Shown: one piece after another, positions 18,801-27,441 of the stretch
Layout: each line of letters starts with the position of its first letter
Numbering within the stretch: the stretch's first letter is position 1
Assembly (NCBI GenBank): GCA_034925905.1
Contig: JAYFRL010000003.1
Location: 1 to 64,000 of the forward strand
From: JAYFRL01 sp034925905
Lineage (GTDB): Bacteria > Bacillota > Clostridia > Lachnospirales > Anaerotignaceae
Length of the DNA stretch: 64,000 bases
Direction: 5' to 3'
Notes under the pieces: model-generated
Seen by the model: the letters and a program-made list of their open reading frames with translations, nothing else
The model's database searches: none
Told to the model about the DNA's origin: nothing
Translations under genes and position numbers: made by a program

Positions 18801-19556
18801 GCGGATATTTTTTGCGAAGAAGCAAATATCCCGGAAAGCATTTTAAACGAATTAGAGCGCAGGATGGGCTATGAATACAAGTATATTAAATCAATAGGAA
18901 CTCCGGCTTCTTTATCCGTGTCCGAGATAAAGAGAATAAATCAGGAGAGAAGGATAAATCAGGGCGAACCTTTAAAGCTGTATAAAAAACAATGCCAAAG
19001 CCCTGCCTTTATGCAGGAGGGCTTAAAGCTTTCTTCTGCCCAAAAGGGAAGTGCTTTGCACAGTGTTATGGAAAGGCTTGATTTTAGCAGAGAATATTCT
19101 ATTGACGAAATAAAAGAGCTTATTAAGCTTTGCGTGGAAAATGAAATTTTGACCGAGGAAGAAGCTAAAAGCGTAAAAGCAGAAAGCATATATAAATTTA
19201 CAACCTCGGATATATTTAAAAGGGGTCGGGCTTCTTCCGGGCTTTATAAGGAAACCCCGTTTGTTTTGGAGCTTTCCGCCTTTGATATATATGGTGAGGA
19301 AGAATGCGGAAACGAAGAGCTTATATTGGTTCACGGCATAATAGACTGTTTTTTCGTAGAAGAGGGAAAGGTTGTACTCTTAGATTATAAGACGGATTAT
19401 GTTCCTGAAAACATGGGAAAAAAAATAGCGGAAAGATACAAGGAACAGCTTGATATATACCAAAAAGCCATTGAAAATATATTTGGCAAAAAAGTCAAAG
19501 AAAAAGTAATATATCTCTTTGAAAGCAAATCAGATAAAAAAGCAGTTGAATTGTAG
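15885..19556 (+). CDS. addA: ATP-dependent helicase/nuclease subunit A (AddA)
   Basis: AddA is the UvrD-like helicase and nuclease subunit of the AddAB complex, which resects double-strand breaks for RecA. The 1223-residue protein has the Walker A motif AASAGSGKTAVLVERI near residue 25 and FTNAAAGEMRERI. The DEXX box is VDEYQDSN, and late helicase motifs include VMSVHKSKGLEFPVV and LYVALTRAKEKL. A C-terminal RecB-family nuclease domain shows LLDYKTDYV and the QLDIYQKAI end motif. Length matches AddA. Unusually, addB is not upstream, where Bacillus and most Clostridia place it. A GGTGA site precedes the ATG. Confidence 0.95.
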   Translation: MPWTKEQEEAISLRGCDLLVAASAGSGKTAVLVERIIKHITDEKEPVDIDRLLVLTFTNAAAGEMRERIRQAIEKKLEGNPEDERLRRQITLLNAADIMTIHAFCRKVVRDNYISLNIDPSFRIADEAEMKLIKAKVMDSLFEEMYLVERNTDFEALIETYGTGNTDVKLKELINDVYDYVMASPFPYEWLKSAVSAYDVTENEISSLEWTKEIKKYAVTNISEALNIIQIALDIIKESGEATEYNAALLSDYEALSSILDRFTPEKNFFEFFKEIEKIEFQKLSPKKKNTDEVVSGKIKALREAAKGRVKLLKEEFLFKNPEKLVLDMKSMHPILKSLSEMVMLYDERISAVKKEELILDFSDLEHYCLKALLAPGSTEENIFPSEAAKELSKKYAEVLVDEYQDSNFIQEIILKAVSKNFSGEKNRFMVGDVKQSIYRFRLARPEIFMEKYDLYIRSENQDERLINLHENFRSRGNVLFCINYIFRQIMSKSVSDIDYTDAEELKPGGFFPSFNGNIGGETEVAIIDGSSEADTDEYEDEIKNSKYEIMYVADRINSLVNEEKFHVFNKQSGAYRPVEYRDIVVLLRSLKTVSEEYIEVFASKGIPAYAEAQSGFFDAYEIMLLVNFLKLVDNPRQDIPLLSVLRSPVYAFSGDELAEIKAFSKCEDFYDDIIAYEKTGEDEKLKSKLSEFLEDISKLRDFAVFSSINELIWKIIKDTAYLEYIGSCPGGKLRENNVSTLIDRACEYEKSGAKSLFDFIKYIEEIKNNSSEISTAGAFSGSENVVRIMSVHKSKGLEFPVVIAAGMGRMFNKRESSSAVIMHHKLGIGTMFIDYNRRTSENTLLRSAIQKKIIAENIAEEERILYVALTRAKEKLIITGRVSNLEKSRQKWLSLRIGGKEGFLSTIINSGKCYLDWIMPALLNHRDFSSLLDDFERRELDTIDPSSWKLSVVSQNLVLSNITSNKEKKETADIFCEEANIPESILNELERRMGYEYKYIKSIGTPASLSVSEIKRINQERRINQGEPLKLYKKQCQSPAFMQEGLKLSSAQKGSALHSVMERLDFSREYSIDEIKELIKLCVENEILTEEEAKSVKAESIYKFTTSDIFKRGRASSGLYKETPFVLELSAFDIYGEEECGNEELILVHGIIDCFFVEEGKVVLLDYKTDYVPENMGKKIAERYKEQLDIYQKAIENIFGKKVKEKVIYLFESKSDKKAVEL

Positions 19557-19617
19557 CTTGATATTTTGAAAAGCCAAATTATGTATTTTAAGGATTGCAG
19601 ATAAAAAATATTTATAC

Positions 19618-19652
19618 CAAAAAGCCGGGAGCCATGTTGCCTCCGGCTTTTT
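19618..19652. terminator. Intrinsic terminator after addA
   Basis: AAAAAGCCGG pairs with CCGGCTTTTT around an imperfect inner stem. The rest of the 307-nt gap before 19864 holds only AT-rich sequence that should carry the promoter of the next gene. Confidence 0.7.
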
Positions 19653-19863
19653 GGTTGCAAAGCATTTTGAAATATTTGTCTGTATTAAAAAAATAAGATA
19701 AGAAAAAATATAGCTGACGGACATATAACTTTCATACCAATTTGAGGCTTGATATTATATGCCTTTGATTAAAAAACTACATAAAAACACTTTGTTTTTG
19801 GCAAAGGAACATTTTTAAAGCTTTTGAATATAGTGTAAGTATAAATTTCTGGAGGGATGCATT

Positions 19864-20871
19864 ATGAAAAAATATGCAAAACTTGTTTCAGCTATTATGG
19901 CAGTTATACTTACTTTAGGAATAGCAACAGGCTGCAGCGAAAAGGATGGGTTAACACGTATAAACTTAAACGAGGTTGTTCATTCTATTTTTTATGCTCC
20001 GCAGTATGTGGCGCTTGAGAAAGGATTTTTTGAAGAGGAAGGGCTTGAAATTGAGCTTTCTGTTGGCCAGGGCGCGGACAAATCTATGACAGCCCTTATT
20101 TCAGGGGATGCACAGATTGCACTTTTAGGTACGGAGGCAGGCATTTATGTATACAATGAAGGCAAGGAAAACTATGCCGTTTCTTTTGCACAGCTTACGC
20201 AAAGAGCAGGCAACTTTCTTGTTTCACGTGAAAAAGAAGAAAATTTCAGTTGGGATAACCTTAAAGGGAAATCGGTAATCGGAGGAAGAGTAGGCGGGAT
20301 GCCGCAAATGGTCCTCGAATATATCCTCAAAGAAAGAGGTATTACACCCGGGAAAGATGTTGAAATCATAAACAATATAGCGTTTACTTCAACGGCGGGA
20401 GCATTTGCCGGCAAGGTAGGAGATTATACAGTTGAGTTCGAGCCTTCCGCTTCAGCATTAGAAGAGCAGGGCCAAGGCTACGTTGTTGCTTCATTAGGCG
20501 AGGACAGCGGATATGTTCCTTACACGGTATATATGTCGACGAAGGAATATATAGAGAAAAACCCGGAGATAATTCAAAGCTTTACAAATGCAATATATAA
20601 AGGCCAGCTTTGGGTAAGAGACCACACTTCAAAAGAGATAGCAGAGGTTATAGCCCCGCACTTTACAGAAAGCGATATTGATACGCTTACAAAAATAATT
20701 GAACGCTATAAATCTCAGGACACCTGGAAAGAGGATCCGATATTTGAGGAAGAAAGCTTAAAGCTTATAGAAAAAATAATGGATATGGGCGGAGAACTCA
20801 AGGCCAGCGTTCCTTATGAGGATTTAGTAACGACGGAATTTGCCGAAAAAGCTGTATCATCAATAAAATAG
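19864..20871 (+). CDS. ABC transporter substrate-binding lipoprotein, NMT1/SsuA-like
   Basis: This 335-residue periplasmic-binding-type protein has a lipoprotein signal (hydrophobic segment ending GIATGC, lipid on Cys). The NMT1/THI5-SsuA pattern follows: FYAPQYVALEKGFFEEEGLEIEL near residue 45, then GQGADKSMTALISGDAQIAL. Relatives bind pyrimidine precursors of thiamine, sulfonates or nitrate. The ligand cannot be assigned. No permease or ATPase gene is adjacent, so it is an orphan in this window. GGAGGGATGC precedes the ATG. Confidence 0.82.
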   Translation: MKKYAKLVSAIMAVILTLGIATGCSEKDGLTRINLNEVVHSIFYAPQYVALEKGFFEEEGLEIELSVGQGADKSMTALISGDAQIALLGTEAGIYVYNEGKENYAVSFAQLTQRAGNFLVSREKEENFSWDNLKGKSVIGGRVGGMPQMVLEYILKERGITPGKDVEIINNIAFTSTAGAFAGKVGDYTVEFEPSASALEEQGQGYVVASLGEDSGYVPYTVYMSTKEYIEKNPEIIQSFTNAIYKGQLWVRDHTSKEIAEVIAPHFTESDIDTLTKIIERYKSQDTWKEDPIFEEESLKLIEKIMDMGGELKASVPYEDLVTTEFAEKAVSSIK

Positions 20872-20911
20872 CTATACCTCCGGGGTGCAATTCCCCGTTT
20901 ATATAGATCTT

Positions 20912-20944
20912 TGCCCGGCGGCGTAATGCTTCCGGGCATTTTTT
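20912..20944 (+). terminator. Intrinsic terminator
   Basis: TGCCCGG pairs with CCGGGCA and is followed by TTTTTT. A small CGGGG/CCCCG hairpin (20881-20897) lies just upstream. Confidence 0.75.
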
Positions 20945-21026
20945 ACGTCTTAATTTTAAAATATTAATGTGTTTGGCGGGTAAATGGTGTATAATATAAA
21001 AAAGTTTTCTTCCCGGGGAGGATATC

Positions 21027-23678
21027 ATGAAAGAAAAAATAATGCTTATAGATGGCAATAGTATAGTGAATAGGGCATTTTATGGTGTTCCTCTTTTGAC
21101 AAATTCAAAAGGAGTTTATACAAATGCGGTTTATGGCTTTTTAAACATACTGTTTAAGCTTATAGAAGAAGAGAAGCCTAGTTATATTGCTGTGGCCTTT
21201 GATTTAGCTGCCCCTACCTTCAGACACAAAATGTATTCTGATTATAAAGGCACAAGAAAAGGCATGCCAAACGAGCTTGGGCAGCAAATGCCTGTTTTAA
21301 AAGAAGTCCTTTCCTTAATGGATATATACGAATGTTCGCTCGAAGGCTACGAAGCCGATGATATATTAGGAACTCTTTCTGAGGAAGCCTATAATTCAGG
21401 CATACTTCCCGTTATAGTTTCGGGGGACAGGGATCTTTTGCAGCTTGCAACCGATGAAATAAAAGTAAGGATACCCAAAACAAAAGGTGGAAGAACGGAA
21501 ACAGAGGATTATTATGCTAAGGATGTAATTGAAAAATACAATGTTACCCCTATTGAATTCATAGATTTAAAAGCCCTCATGGGTGATGCTTCGGATAATA
21601 TACCCGGAGTTAAAGGCATAGGTGAAAAGACAGCCTCAAAGATAATCGGAGAATATAAAACCATTGAAGCCGCTATAGAAAACGCGGATAAAATAATGCC
21701 TAAAAGTGCGGGAGCTAAAATAGCGGAATTTAAGGATGACGCAATATTAAGCAAAAAGCTTGCCACAATCAAAAAAGATGTGCCGCTTGAGTTTGATTTT
21801 TCAGATATGGGCAATATGTCTATGGCTAACCCAAAAGCTTATGAGATTTTAAAAGAGCTTGAATTTAACAGCCTTTTAAAGCTGTTTGACAATCCGATTA
21901 TTGAGAGAGGGTCGTCAAACAAATATAAAACCGTAAAAAATTTATCAGATGTACCGGATATCCTCAAAGCTTGCAAAAATAAAGAGACGGCTTATACTTT
22001 GTTTGAAGAAAATGGTGAGATATTCGGACTGGCTTTTTATAATGCCGAAATTGGCGGAGTTTTTGTGTCTGCGGGAGATTTTTTGGTTTCTGATATTGTT
22101 TCTGCTTTCAAGAGCTTTTTTGAAGACGGAGACTATATAAAAATTACCCATGACACAAAGAGGGATATTGCTATCTTAAGGCTATATGGAATAGAAATGT
22201 CCAAAGTCTCTTTTGATATAGAGATTGCGGCATATGTTATAAATCCTACGGCGGAAAGATATTCTTTTGATATAATAGCGAAGGAATATCTAAACGAGAT
22301 GGTAAGCTCGGAAGAAGAAGTTTTGGGCAAAGGAAAGGGTAAAGCTTCCTATGCTTCGCTTGAAGAGGAAAAGCTTGCCGGATACTGCGTTGGCCAGGCA
22401 GAGATAATATACCGTGCGAAATCGGTTATGTCTGAAAGAATATCAAGCCTTGGGCAAGATAAGCTTTTTTACGATATAGAAATGCCGCTTGTTTATGTTC
22501 TTGCGGATATGGAAAAATACGGCATAAAAATAGATAAAGAAGCTCTTATTGAATATCAGGGTATGCTGTCTGTAAAAATAGATGATATAACTAAAGAAAT
22601 ATATGAGCTTTCAGGTGAAGAATTCAATATAAATTCACCCAAACAGCTTGGAGTGATACTTTTTGAAAAGCTTGGCATAAAGGGCAGCAAAAAGACAAAA
22701 ACCGGCTTTTCAACTGCGGCTGAAGTCCTTGAAAAGCTGAAATATGACTATCCCATTGTGGATAAAATTTTAACCTACAGGCAGTTTGCCAAGCTTAAGA
22801 GCACATATGCAGACGGTCTTTTAAGCGTTATGGACCCTAAAACAAACAGGGTTTATTCCACATTCAATCAAACGATAACCGCAACCGGCAGAATAAGCTC
22901 CACAGAGCCGAATCTTCAAAATATCCCTATACGCCTTGAGCTTGGCAGGGAATTAAGGCGCGTTTTTGTGCCTGAAAACGAGGATTATGTTTTTGCCGAT
23001 GCAGATTATTCCCAGATTGAGCTTAGAGTTTTGGCTCATATTTCAGGCGACGAGAACCTTATAAAGGCATTTTTTGAGAATCAGGATATCCATAGGCTTA
23101 CGGCCTCACAGGTTTTAAACATACCTTTTGAGGATGTAACCCCCGCGCAGAGAAACGCGGCAAAGGCTATTAATTTTGGAATAGTCTATGGGATAGGGCC
23201 TTTTAGCCTAAGCCAGGATTTAGGCATAACCATGCGTGAAGCCGAAAGATATATAAAAAGCTATTTTGCAAAATATCCAAAGATAAAGGAATATATGGAT
23301 AAGACTATTAAAGACGCTCAGGAAACAGGATTCGTTTTAACGATGATGGGCCGCAGGCGTATTGTGCCGGAGATAAATTCAAACAATTTTAATATAAGGG
23401 GTTTTGGCGAAAGGATTGCAATGAATACTCCTATACAAGGCTCCGCGGCAGACATAATAAAAATAGCTATGGTTAGAGTAAGTGAAAGCCTTAAAAAATC
23501 CGACCTTAAATCCAGGCTCATTCTTCAAGTGCACGATGAGCTTTTAATAGAGGCTCTTAAAAGCGAGATTGAAGAAGTGAAGAAAATATTAAAGCATGAG
23601 ATGGAAAATGCCGTTTCCATGAAGGTTCCGCTTATTGCTGATGTGCATACAGGCGCTTCGTGGTTTGAGCTTAAATAA
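21027..23678 (+). CDS. polA: DNA polymerase I
   Basis: Pol I fills gaps and removes RNA primers. The 883-residue protein has an N-terminal 5'-3' exonuclease domain (about 1-290; LIDGNSIVNRAFYG, GYEADDILG, GVKGIGEKTA). The middle domain has the 3'-5' exonuclease fold but lacks its acidic metal ligands. The polymerase domain (from about 480) shows motif A DADYSQIELRVLAH, motif B RNAAKAINFGIVYG and motif C LQVHDELLIE. Loss of the proofreading residues is usual in Bacillus-type Pol I. GGGGAGGA precedes the ATG. coaE follows 15 nt later. Confidence 0.96.
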   Translation: MKEKIMLIDGNSIVNRAFYGVPLLTNSKGVYTNAVYGFLNILFKLIEEEKPSYIAVAFDLAAPTFRHKMYSDYKGTRKGMPNELGQQMPVLKEVLSLMDIYECSLEGYEADDILGTLSEEAYNSGILPVIVSGDRDLLQLATDEIKVRIPKTKGGRTETEDYYAKDVIEKYNVTPIEFIDLKALMGDASDNIPGVKGIGEKTASKIIGEYKTIEAAIENADKIMPKSAGAKIAEFKDDAILSKKLATIKKDVPLEFDFSDMGNMSMANPKAYEILKELEFNSLLKLFDNPIIERGSSNKYKTVKNLSDVPDILKACKNKETAYTLFEENGEIFGLAFYNAEIGGVFVSAGDFLVSDIVSAFKSFFEDGDYIKITHDTKRDIAILRLYGIEMSKVSFDIEIAAYVINPTAERYSFDIIAKEYLNEMVSSEEEVLGKGKGKASYASLEEEKLAGYCVGQAEIIYRAKSVMSERISSLGQDKLFYDIEMPLVYVLADMEKYGIKIDKEALIEYQGMLSVKIDDITKEIYELSGEEFNINSPKQLGVILFEKLGIKGSKKTKTGFSTAAEVLEKLKYDYPIVDKILTYRQFAKLKSTYADGLLSVMDPKTNRVYSTFNQTITATGRISSTEPNLQNIPIRLELGRELRRVFVPENEDYVFADADYSQIELRVLAHISGDENLIKAFFENQDIHRLTASQVLNIPFEDVTPAQRNAAKAINFGIVYGIGPFSLSQDLGITMREAERYIKSYFAKYPKIKEYMDKTIKDAQETGFVLTMMGRRRIVPEINSNNFNIRGFGERIAMNTPIQGSAADIIKIAMVRVSESLKKSDLKSRLILQVHDELLIEALKSEIEEVKKILKHEMENAVSMKVPLIADVHTGASWFELK

Positions 23679-23693
23679 TAAAGAGGTGCCGAA

Positions 23694-24272
23694 ATGAGGG
23701 TAATAGGTTTAACAGGTGGAACGGGCAGCGGGAAAGGGCTTGTCTCCTCTTTTTTGAAAGAAAAAGGAGCATACATCGTGGATTGCGATGAGATAGCTCA
23801 TGAGATAATAAAAAAAGGCAAATGTGCATATATTGAGCTTGTAAATTTCTTTGGTACTGAAATACTTGATGAAAACGGAGAAATAATGAGGGGAAAGCTT
23901 GGTAACATAGTTTTTTCGGATGGAAGCAAACGTGCATTTCTAAATGAATGCACACATAGATATATCGGTATTAAGGTAAATGAACAGGTTGAATATGCCA
24001 AAGAAAAAGGATATACTATTTTGGTTATAGACGCTCCTCTTTTGCTTGAGAGCAATATTAAATATATATGTGATGAAATATGGGGAGTTTATTCTGATGA
24101 AAGAATAAGGATGAAAAGGATAATGGCTAGGGACAACATTTCAGAAGAATATGCAAAAAGCAGGCTCTCGGCACAAAAAAGCTGGGACAAAATAAAAGAA
24201 TCCGCCGATGTTGTTATTTACAATAACGGTGACATATCCGAAATAAAAAAACAAGTAGAACGTTATTTATAG
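23694..24272 (+). CDS. coaE: Dephospho-CoA kinase
   Basis: CoaE phosphorylates the 3'-hydroxyl of dephospho-CoA, the last step of coenzyme A synthesis. The 192-residue protein has the P-loop GLTGGTGSGKG, the family's DCDEIAHE motif and the VIDAPLLLES segment. It also has the lid-like RIMARDNISEEYAKSRLSAQ region. The usual Ser or Thr after the P-loop Lys is Gly here, which I believe occurs in other clostridial CoaE. The site AAAGAGGTG lies before the ATG. Gene order polA-coaE-transglycosylase is common in Firmicutes. Confidence 0.93.
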   Translation: MRVIGLTGGTGSGKGLVSSFLKEKGAYIVDCDEIAHEIIKKGKCAYIELVNFFGTEILDENGEIMRGKLGNIVFSDGSKRAFLNECTHRYIGIKVNEQVEYAKEKGYTILVIDAPLLLESNIKYICDEIWGVYSDERIRMKRIMARDNISEEYAKSRLSAQKSWDKIKESADVVIYNNGDISEIKKQVERYL

Positions 24273-24281
24273 GAGGAAAAC

Positions 24282-24839
24282 ATGTCTCCAAAAAAATATA
24301 CGCGTAAAAATATAATATATTATGTATGGTTTTTAGCTGCGGTTTTAATGTTTTTAAGGTTTGCTATTGTGCCGGAATATATATGCCAACGGGATTATAA
24401 AGAATATGTCAAGCTTTATTCCGAAAAATATAATTTGGATGAAAACCTTGTTTATGCGGTAATAAAAGCTGAAAGTAATTTTGATGAAAATGCGGTTTCA
24501 AAAAAAGGTGCTGCGGGGCTTATGCAGATTACCGAAAATACAGCCAAATGGGCGGCAAATCAATTGGGCGTTGAAAATTTTGAAACTTCTATGCTTTTTA
24601 CTCCGGAAACAAATATTGAGATTGGCTGCTGGTATTTAAACTGGCTAATCAAAAATTTTGATGATATGGAAACGGTTATTGCCGCGTATAACGCAGGAAA
24701 CGGTAATGTCAGCAAATGGCTTTCAGATAAGGAATATTCTAAAGACGGTATAAAAATAAGCTCCATTCCGTATTCGGAAACAAAATCATATGTAAAAAAA
24801 GTTAAAATCTACTATATCCTTTATAAAATAATTTATTAA
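24282..24839 (+). CDS. Membrane-anchored lytic transglycosylase (SLT domain)
   Basis: The 185-residue protein has an N-terminal membrane anchor (about residues 10-30). A soluble-lytic-transglycosylase domain follows. The catalytic Glu is in VIKAESNFDENAVSKKGAAG, followed by GLMQIT and the later AAYNAGNGNVSKWL motif. It should cleave peptidoglycan glycan strands to 1,6-anhydro ends on the outer face of the membrane. AGGAGGAAA precedes the ATG, 9 nt after coaE. Length and motifs resemble small Slt-family proteins of Clostridia. Confidence 0.9.
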   Translation: MSPKKYTRKNIIYYVWFLAAVLMFLRFAIVPEYICQRDYKEYVKLYSEKYNLDENLVYAVIKAESNFDENAVSKKGAAGLMQITENTAKWAANQLGVENFETSMLFTPETNIEIGCWYLNWLIKNFDDMETVIAAYNAGNGNVSKWLSDKEYSKDGIKISSIPYSETKSYVKKVKIYYILYKIIY

Positions 24840-24851
24840 TGGGGGAAATTT

Positions 24852-26432
24852 ATGAGATACAAAGCGTTTCTCCTTGTCTTTCTTTTGCTCTTAACGTCTT
24901 GTGTGCCCAAAACGGAGACTGAAAGCAAAGAGGAAACAACCCAAGAACCCAAGACGGAATCTGTGTCATCCAATACGGAAAGCGCAGAAAGCATATCTAT
25001 AACAATGCGTCCTGCTTCAACATTTAATCCTCTTTTAAATGAAGATGCTTATGTAGACAGGGTGTTAGGTTTAATTTTTTTGCCTCTTTTAAGAATTGAT
25101 GATACTTTTTCAATAGTTCCTTCCGTTGCGGATTCATATGAATATTCTGAAGATGGGGAAACAATAACTTTGCGTATTAAGGATCTAAGCTGGCATGACG
25201 GGAACGTGGTTACAGCTTCCGATGTTAAATATTCTGTAGATACGCTTATAAACGACACTCCTTTAAACGGAGTATATAAAAGCTGCGCAGAAAACATATC
25301 AAATTGCAAAATAATTGATAGCGAAACCGTTTCAATAACATTTAACGAGTCTAGCAGGAATAATATATATTCTCTTTCGTTCCCCGTAATAAGCAAAAAT
25401 TATTATGAATCGGCCGAAGCGTTAAAAGACCCTATGGGTGACGGGCTGTATAAATTCAAAAGCTATACTCCCCCAAAGGAGCTTTGCCTTGAAAGAGCCG
25501 GCGAAAGGCAAGAAAACCATGTCAACGATATAAAAGTAATAATATCGCCGGATGAGGAAACAGATCTTTATCTTTTTAACAAAGGCTCTATTGATTGCGT
25601 TGATTCAGAGAAAGGCATATTCCAAGAATATAATGACAAGGATGCGGAAAGCTTTTGTTATATTTCAAGCACATATGATTTCATAGGGCTTAATTTTAAC
25701 AGATATATTTTTAAAGACTTAAATATAAGAAAAGCCATTGCAATGTCGATTAATAAAACCGGGATTATTAAAAACATATATCTTGAGGATATTTTTCATG
25801 TGACTGCGCCTATTTTTCCTTCAAGCAAACTTTATAACAATACTCTGGGTGATTACGAATACAATACCAAAGAGGCTGAAAGGTTTCTTTCGCTTTCGGG
25901 CTGGGAAGATAAGGACGGAGACGGCTTAAGAGAAAAGAGCATAAATGAATATTCGGAAAAGCTTATGGTTTCTGTTTTAGTGAATAAAGAAAACGAAGCC
26001 CGCATACAGATTGCCAAAAGTCTTGTTGAATCCTTGAATTCAATAGGGTTTAAAGCGGAAATCACAGAGGTTGATTTTGACGAATATATGAAAAGGATAT
26101 CAGAAAAATCTTTTGATATATTTATAGGCGGTTTTAAATTTTCTTATGATAACGATTTAAGCGAAATATTGGCTACAAACGGAAGCATGAACTATGTTTC
26201 TTATTCTGACAGCCGGATGGACAGTCTTTTGGCAAATGCCCAAAATACATATGGTGAGGCTCAGGAAAATGCTTTTTATAGCCTGCAAGAGCATATAATA
26301 AATGAACTCCCTTATATAAGTATCGGTTTTGTTAAGAAAAGGCTTTTTGTAAGCGGCAGGATAAAAGAAGGGGTTTCGCCGTATGAATGCAATGTTTTCA
26401 ATAATATTGAAAACTGGATACTTTCAAATTAA
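24852..26432 (+). CDS. ABC transporter substrate-binding lipoprotein, family 5 (peptide/nickel type)
   Basis: The 526-residue lipoprotein (signal ending LLLLTSC) is followed by a Ser/Thr/Glu-rich linker and an SBP_bac_5 domain. Family marks include RPASTFNPLLNEDAY, the ITLRIKDLSWHDGNVVTASDVKYS segment and DFIGLNFNRYIFKDLNIRKAIAMSINK. Such proteins usually bind oligopeptides outside the cell for an Opp/Dpp transporter. No permease or ATPase genes are next to it. It lies 12 nt after the transglycosylase, so co-expression with wall turnover, perhaps binding muropeptides, is an inference. Confidence 0.87.
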   Translation: MRYKAFLLVFLLLLTSCVPKTETESKEETTQEPKTESVSSNTESAESISITMRPASTFNPLLNEDAYVDRVLGLIFLPLLRIDDTFSIVPSVADSYEYSEDGETITLRIKDLSWHDGNVVTASDVKYSVDTLINDTPLNGVYKSCAENISNCKIIDSETVSITFNESSRNNIYSLSFPVISKNYYESAEALKDPMGDGLYKFKSYTPPKELCLERAGERQENHVNDIKVIISPDEETDLYLFNKGSIDCVDSEKGIFQEYNDKDAESFCYISSTYDFIGLNFNRYIFKDLNIRKAIAMSINKTGIIKNIYLEDIFHVTAPIFPSSKLYNNTLGDYEYNTKEAERFLSLSGWEDKDGDGLREKSINEYSEKLMVSVLVNKENEARIQIAKSLVESLNSIGFKAEITEVDFDEYMKRISEKSFDIFIGGFKFSYDNDLSEILATNGSMNYVSYSDSRMDSLLANAQNTYGEAQENAFYSLQEHIINELPYISIGFVKKRLFVSGRIKEGVSPYECNVFNNIENWILSN

Positions 26433-26447
26433 TTATGAGGTGTTACA

Positions 26448-27425
26448 ATGTCAGAGTTAAGACAGGATATATTAACTGGCGAATGGGTGGTTTTTGCAGA
26501 GAACAGAAAAAAGCGCCCGCATGATTTTATAAGAAAAACTACCCCGAAAGCTTCCTCAGCCGATAGTTGTTCGTTTTGTCCGGGGAAGGAAGACAAAACT
26601 CCAAAACCCGTATACCAAAACGGATAAGATGGAAATTGGACGATAAGGGTTTTCCCCAATATGTATCCGGCAGTTGATTATGAAAACGCACGATTCCATA
26701 AGGAAGATTTTTATATGGGAGATAAAGGCGCAGGAATACATGAAGTGCTTGTTGATACCCCTTTGCACACCCAAAAGATACATGATTTTGAAATAGGGCA
26801 TATATTTAATATATTAAAAGTGCTTGAAATGAGATATGAATATATAAAAAAGCAAGACGGAATAAGATATGTTCAAATCTTTAAAAATCTGGGTCCGGAG
26901 GCAGGGGCCTCTATAATGCATTCGCATTGGCAGATAATGGGTATACCTATTATTCCTAGAATGCAGCAGCTTGCTTATTTTGTAGCCAAAAAATATTTAG
27001 AGGAAAGCGGAGGCTGTATATATTGTGATATGCTTAAATATGAGCTTAAGGTTGAAAAAAGGATAATCTATACATCAAATAACTTTGTTGTCTTTGCTCC
27101 GTATGCCTCGAGGATAACATATGAATTTTGGATAATTCCCAAGGCTCATATATCGTCTATTTCTGAACTTAATGATGAACTGATGCTTGAGTTTGCAAAA
27201 GTTTTAAAGCTTATGCTCCTAAAAACAACAAAACTGACCGAGGACACGTGCTATAATATTTGCTTCCAGGATATGCCGTCAAACGGTGAAGGCAAGGAGC
27301 ATTGCCATTGGTATGCAAGAATAGTTCCGCGTCTTGGCAGCTTTGCAGGCTTTGAATTTGCAACGGGAAGCTATATAAACCATATTTATCCCGAAATGGC
27401 GGCAGAGTTCTATAGAAACGCATAA
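26448..27425 (+). pseudogene. Galactose-1-phosphate uridylyltransferase-like gene with an in-frame stop
   Basis: From the ATG at 26448 (GAGGTG site) the frame reads MSELRQDILTGEWVVFAENR and the zinc motif CSFCPGKE. It then meets TAA at codon 60 (26625-26627). The same frame continues at once with DGNWTIRVFPNMYPAVD, normal for GalT, through the active-site HSHWQ, a second CxxC and HCHWYARIVPR to 27425. Without the stop it would be about 325 residues, a usual length. No frameshift is needed, only one base change. An ATG at 26661 might start a shortened product lacking the first zinc site. Real mutation and sequencing error cannot be told apart here. Confidence 0.8.
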
Positions 27426-27441
27426 AAGGGGGGGGTTAGAT

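Noticed and set aside
22000..22450. Loss of proofreading residues in Pol I as a novelty
   Set aside because: Absence of 3'-5' exonuclease ligands is normal for Bacillus-type Pol I.
23694..24272. P-loop of CoaE lacking Ser/Thr after Lys as a sign of inactivity
   Set aside because: The rest of the enzyme is intact, the gene is essential, and I believe other clostridial CoaE proteins share this variation.
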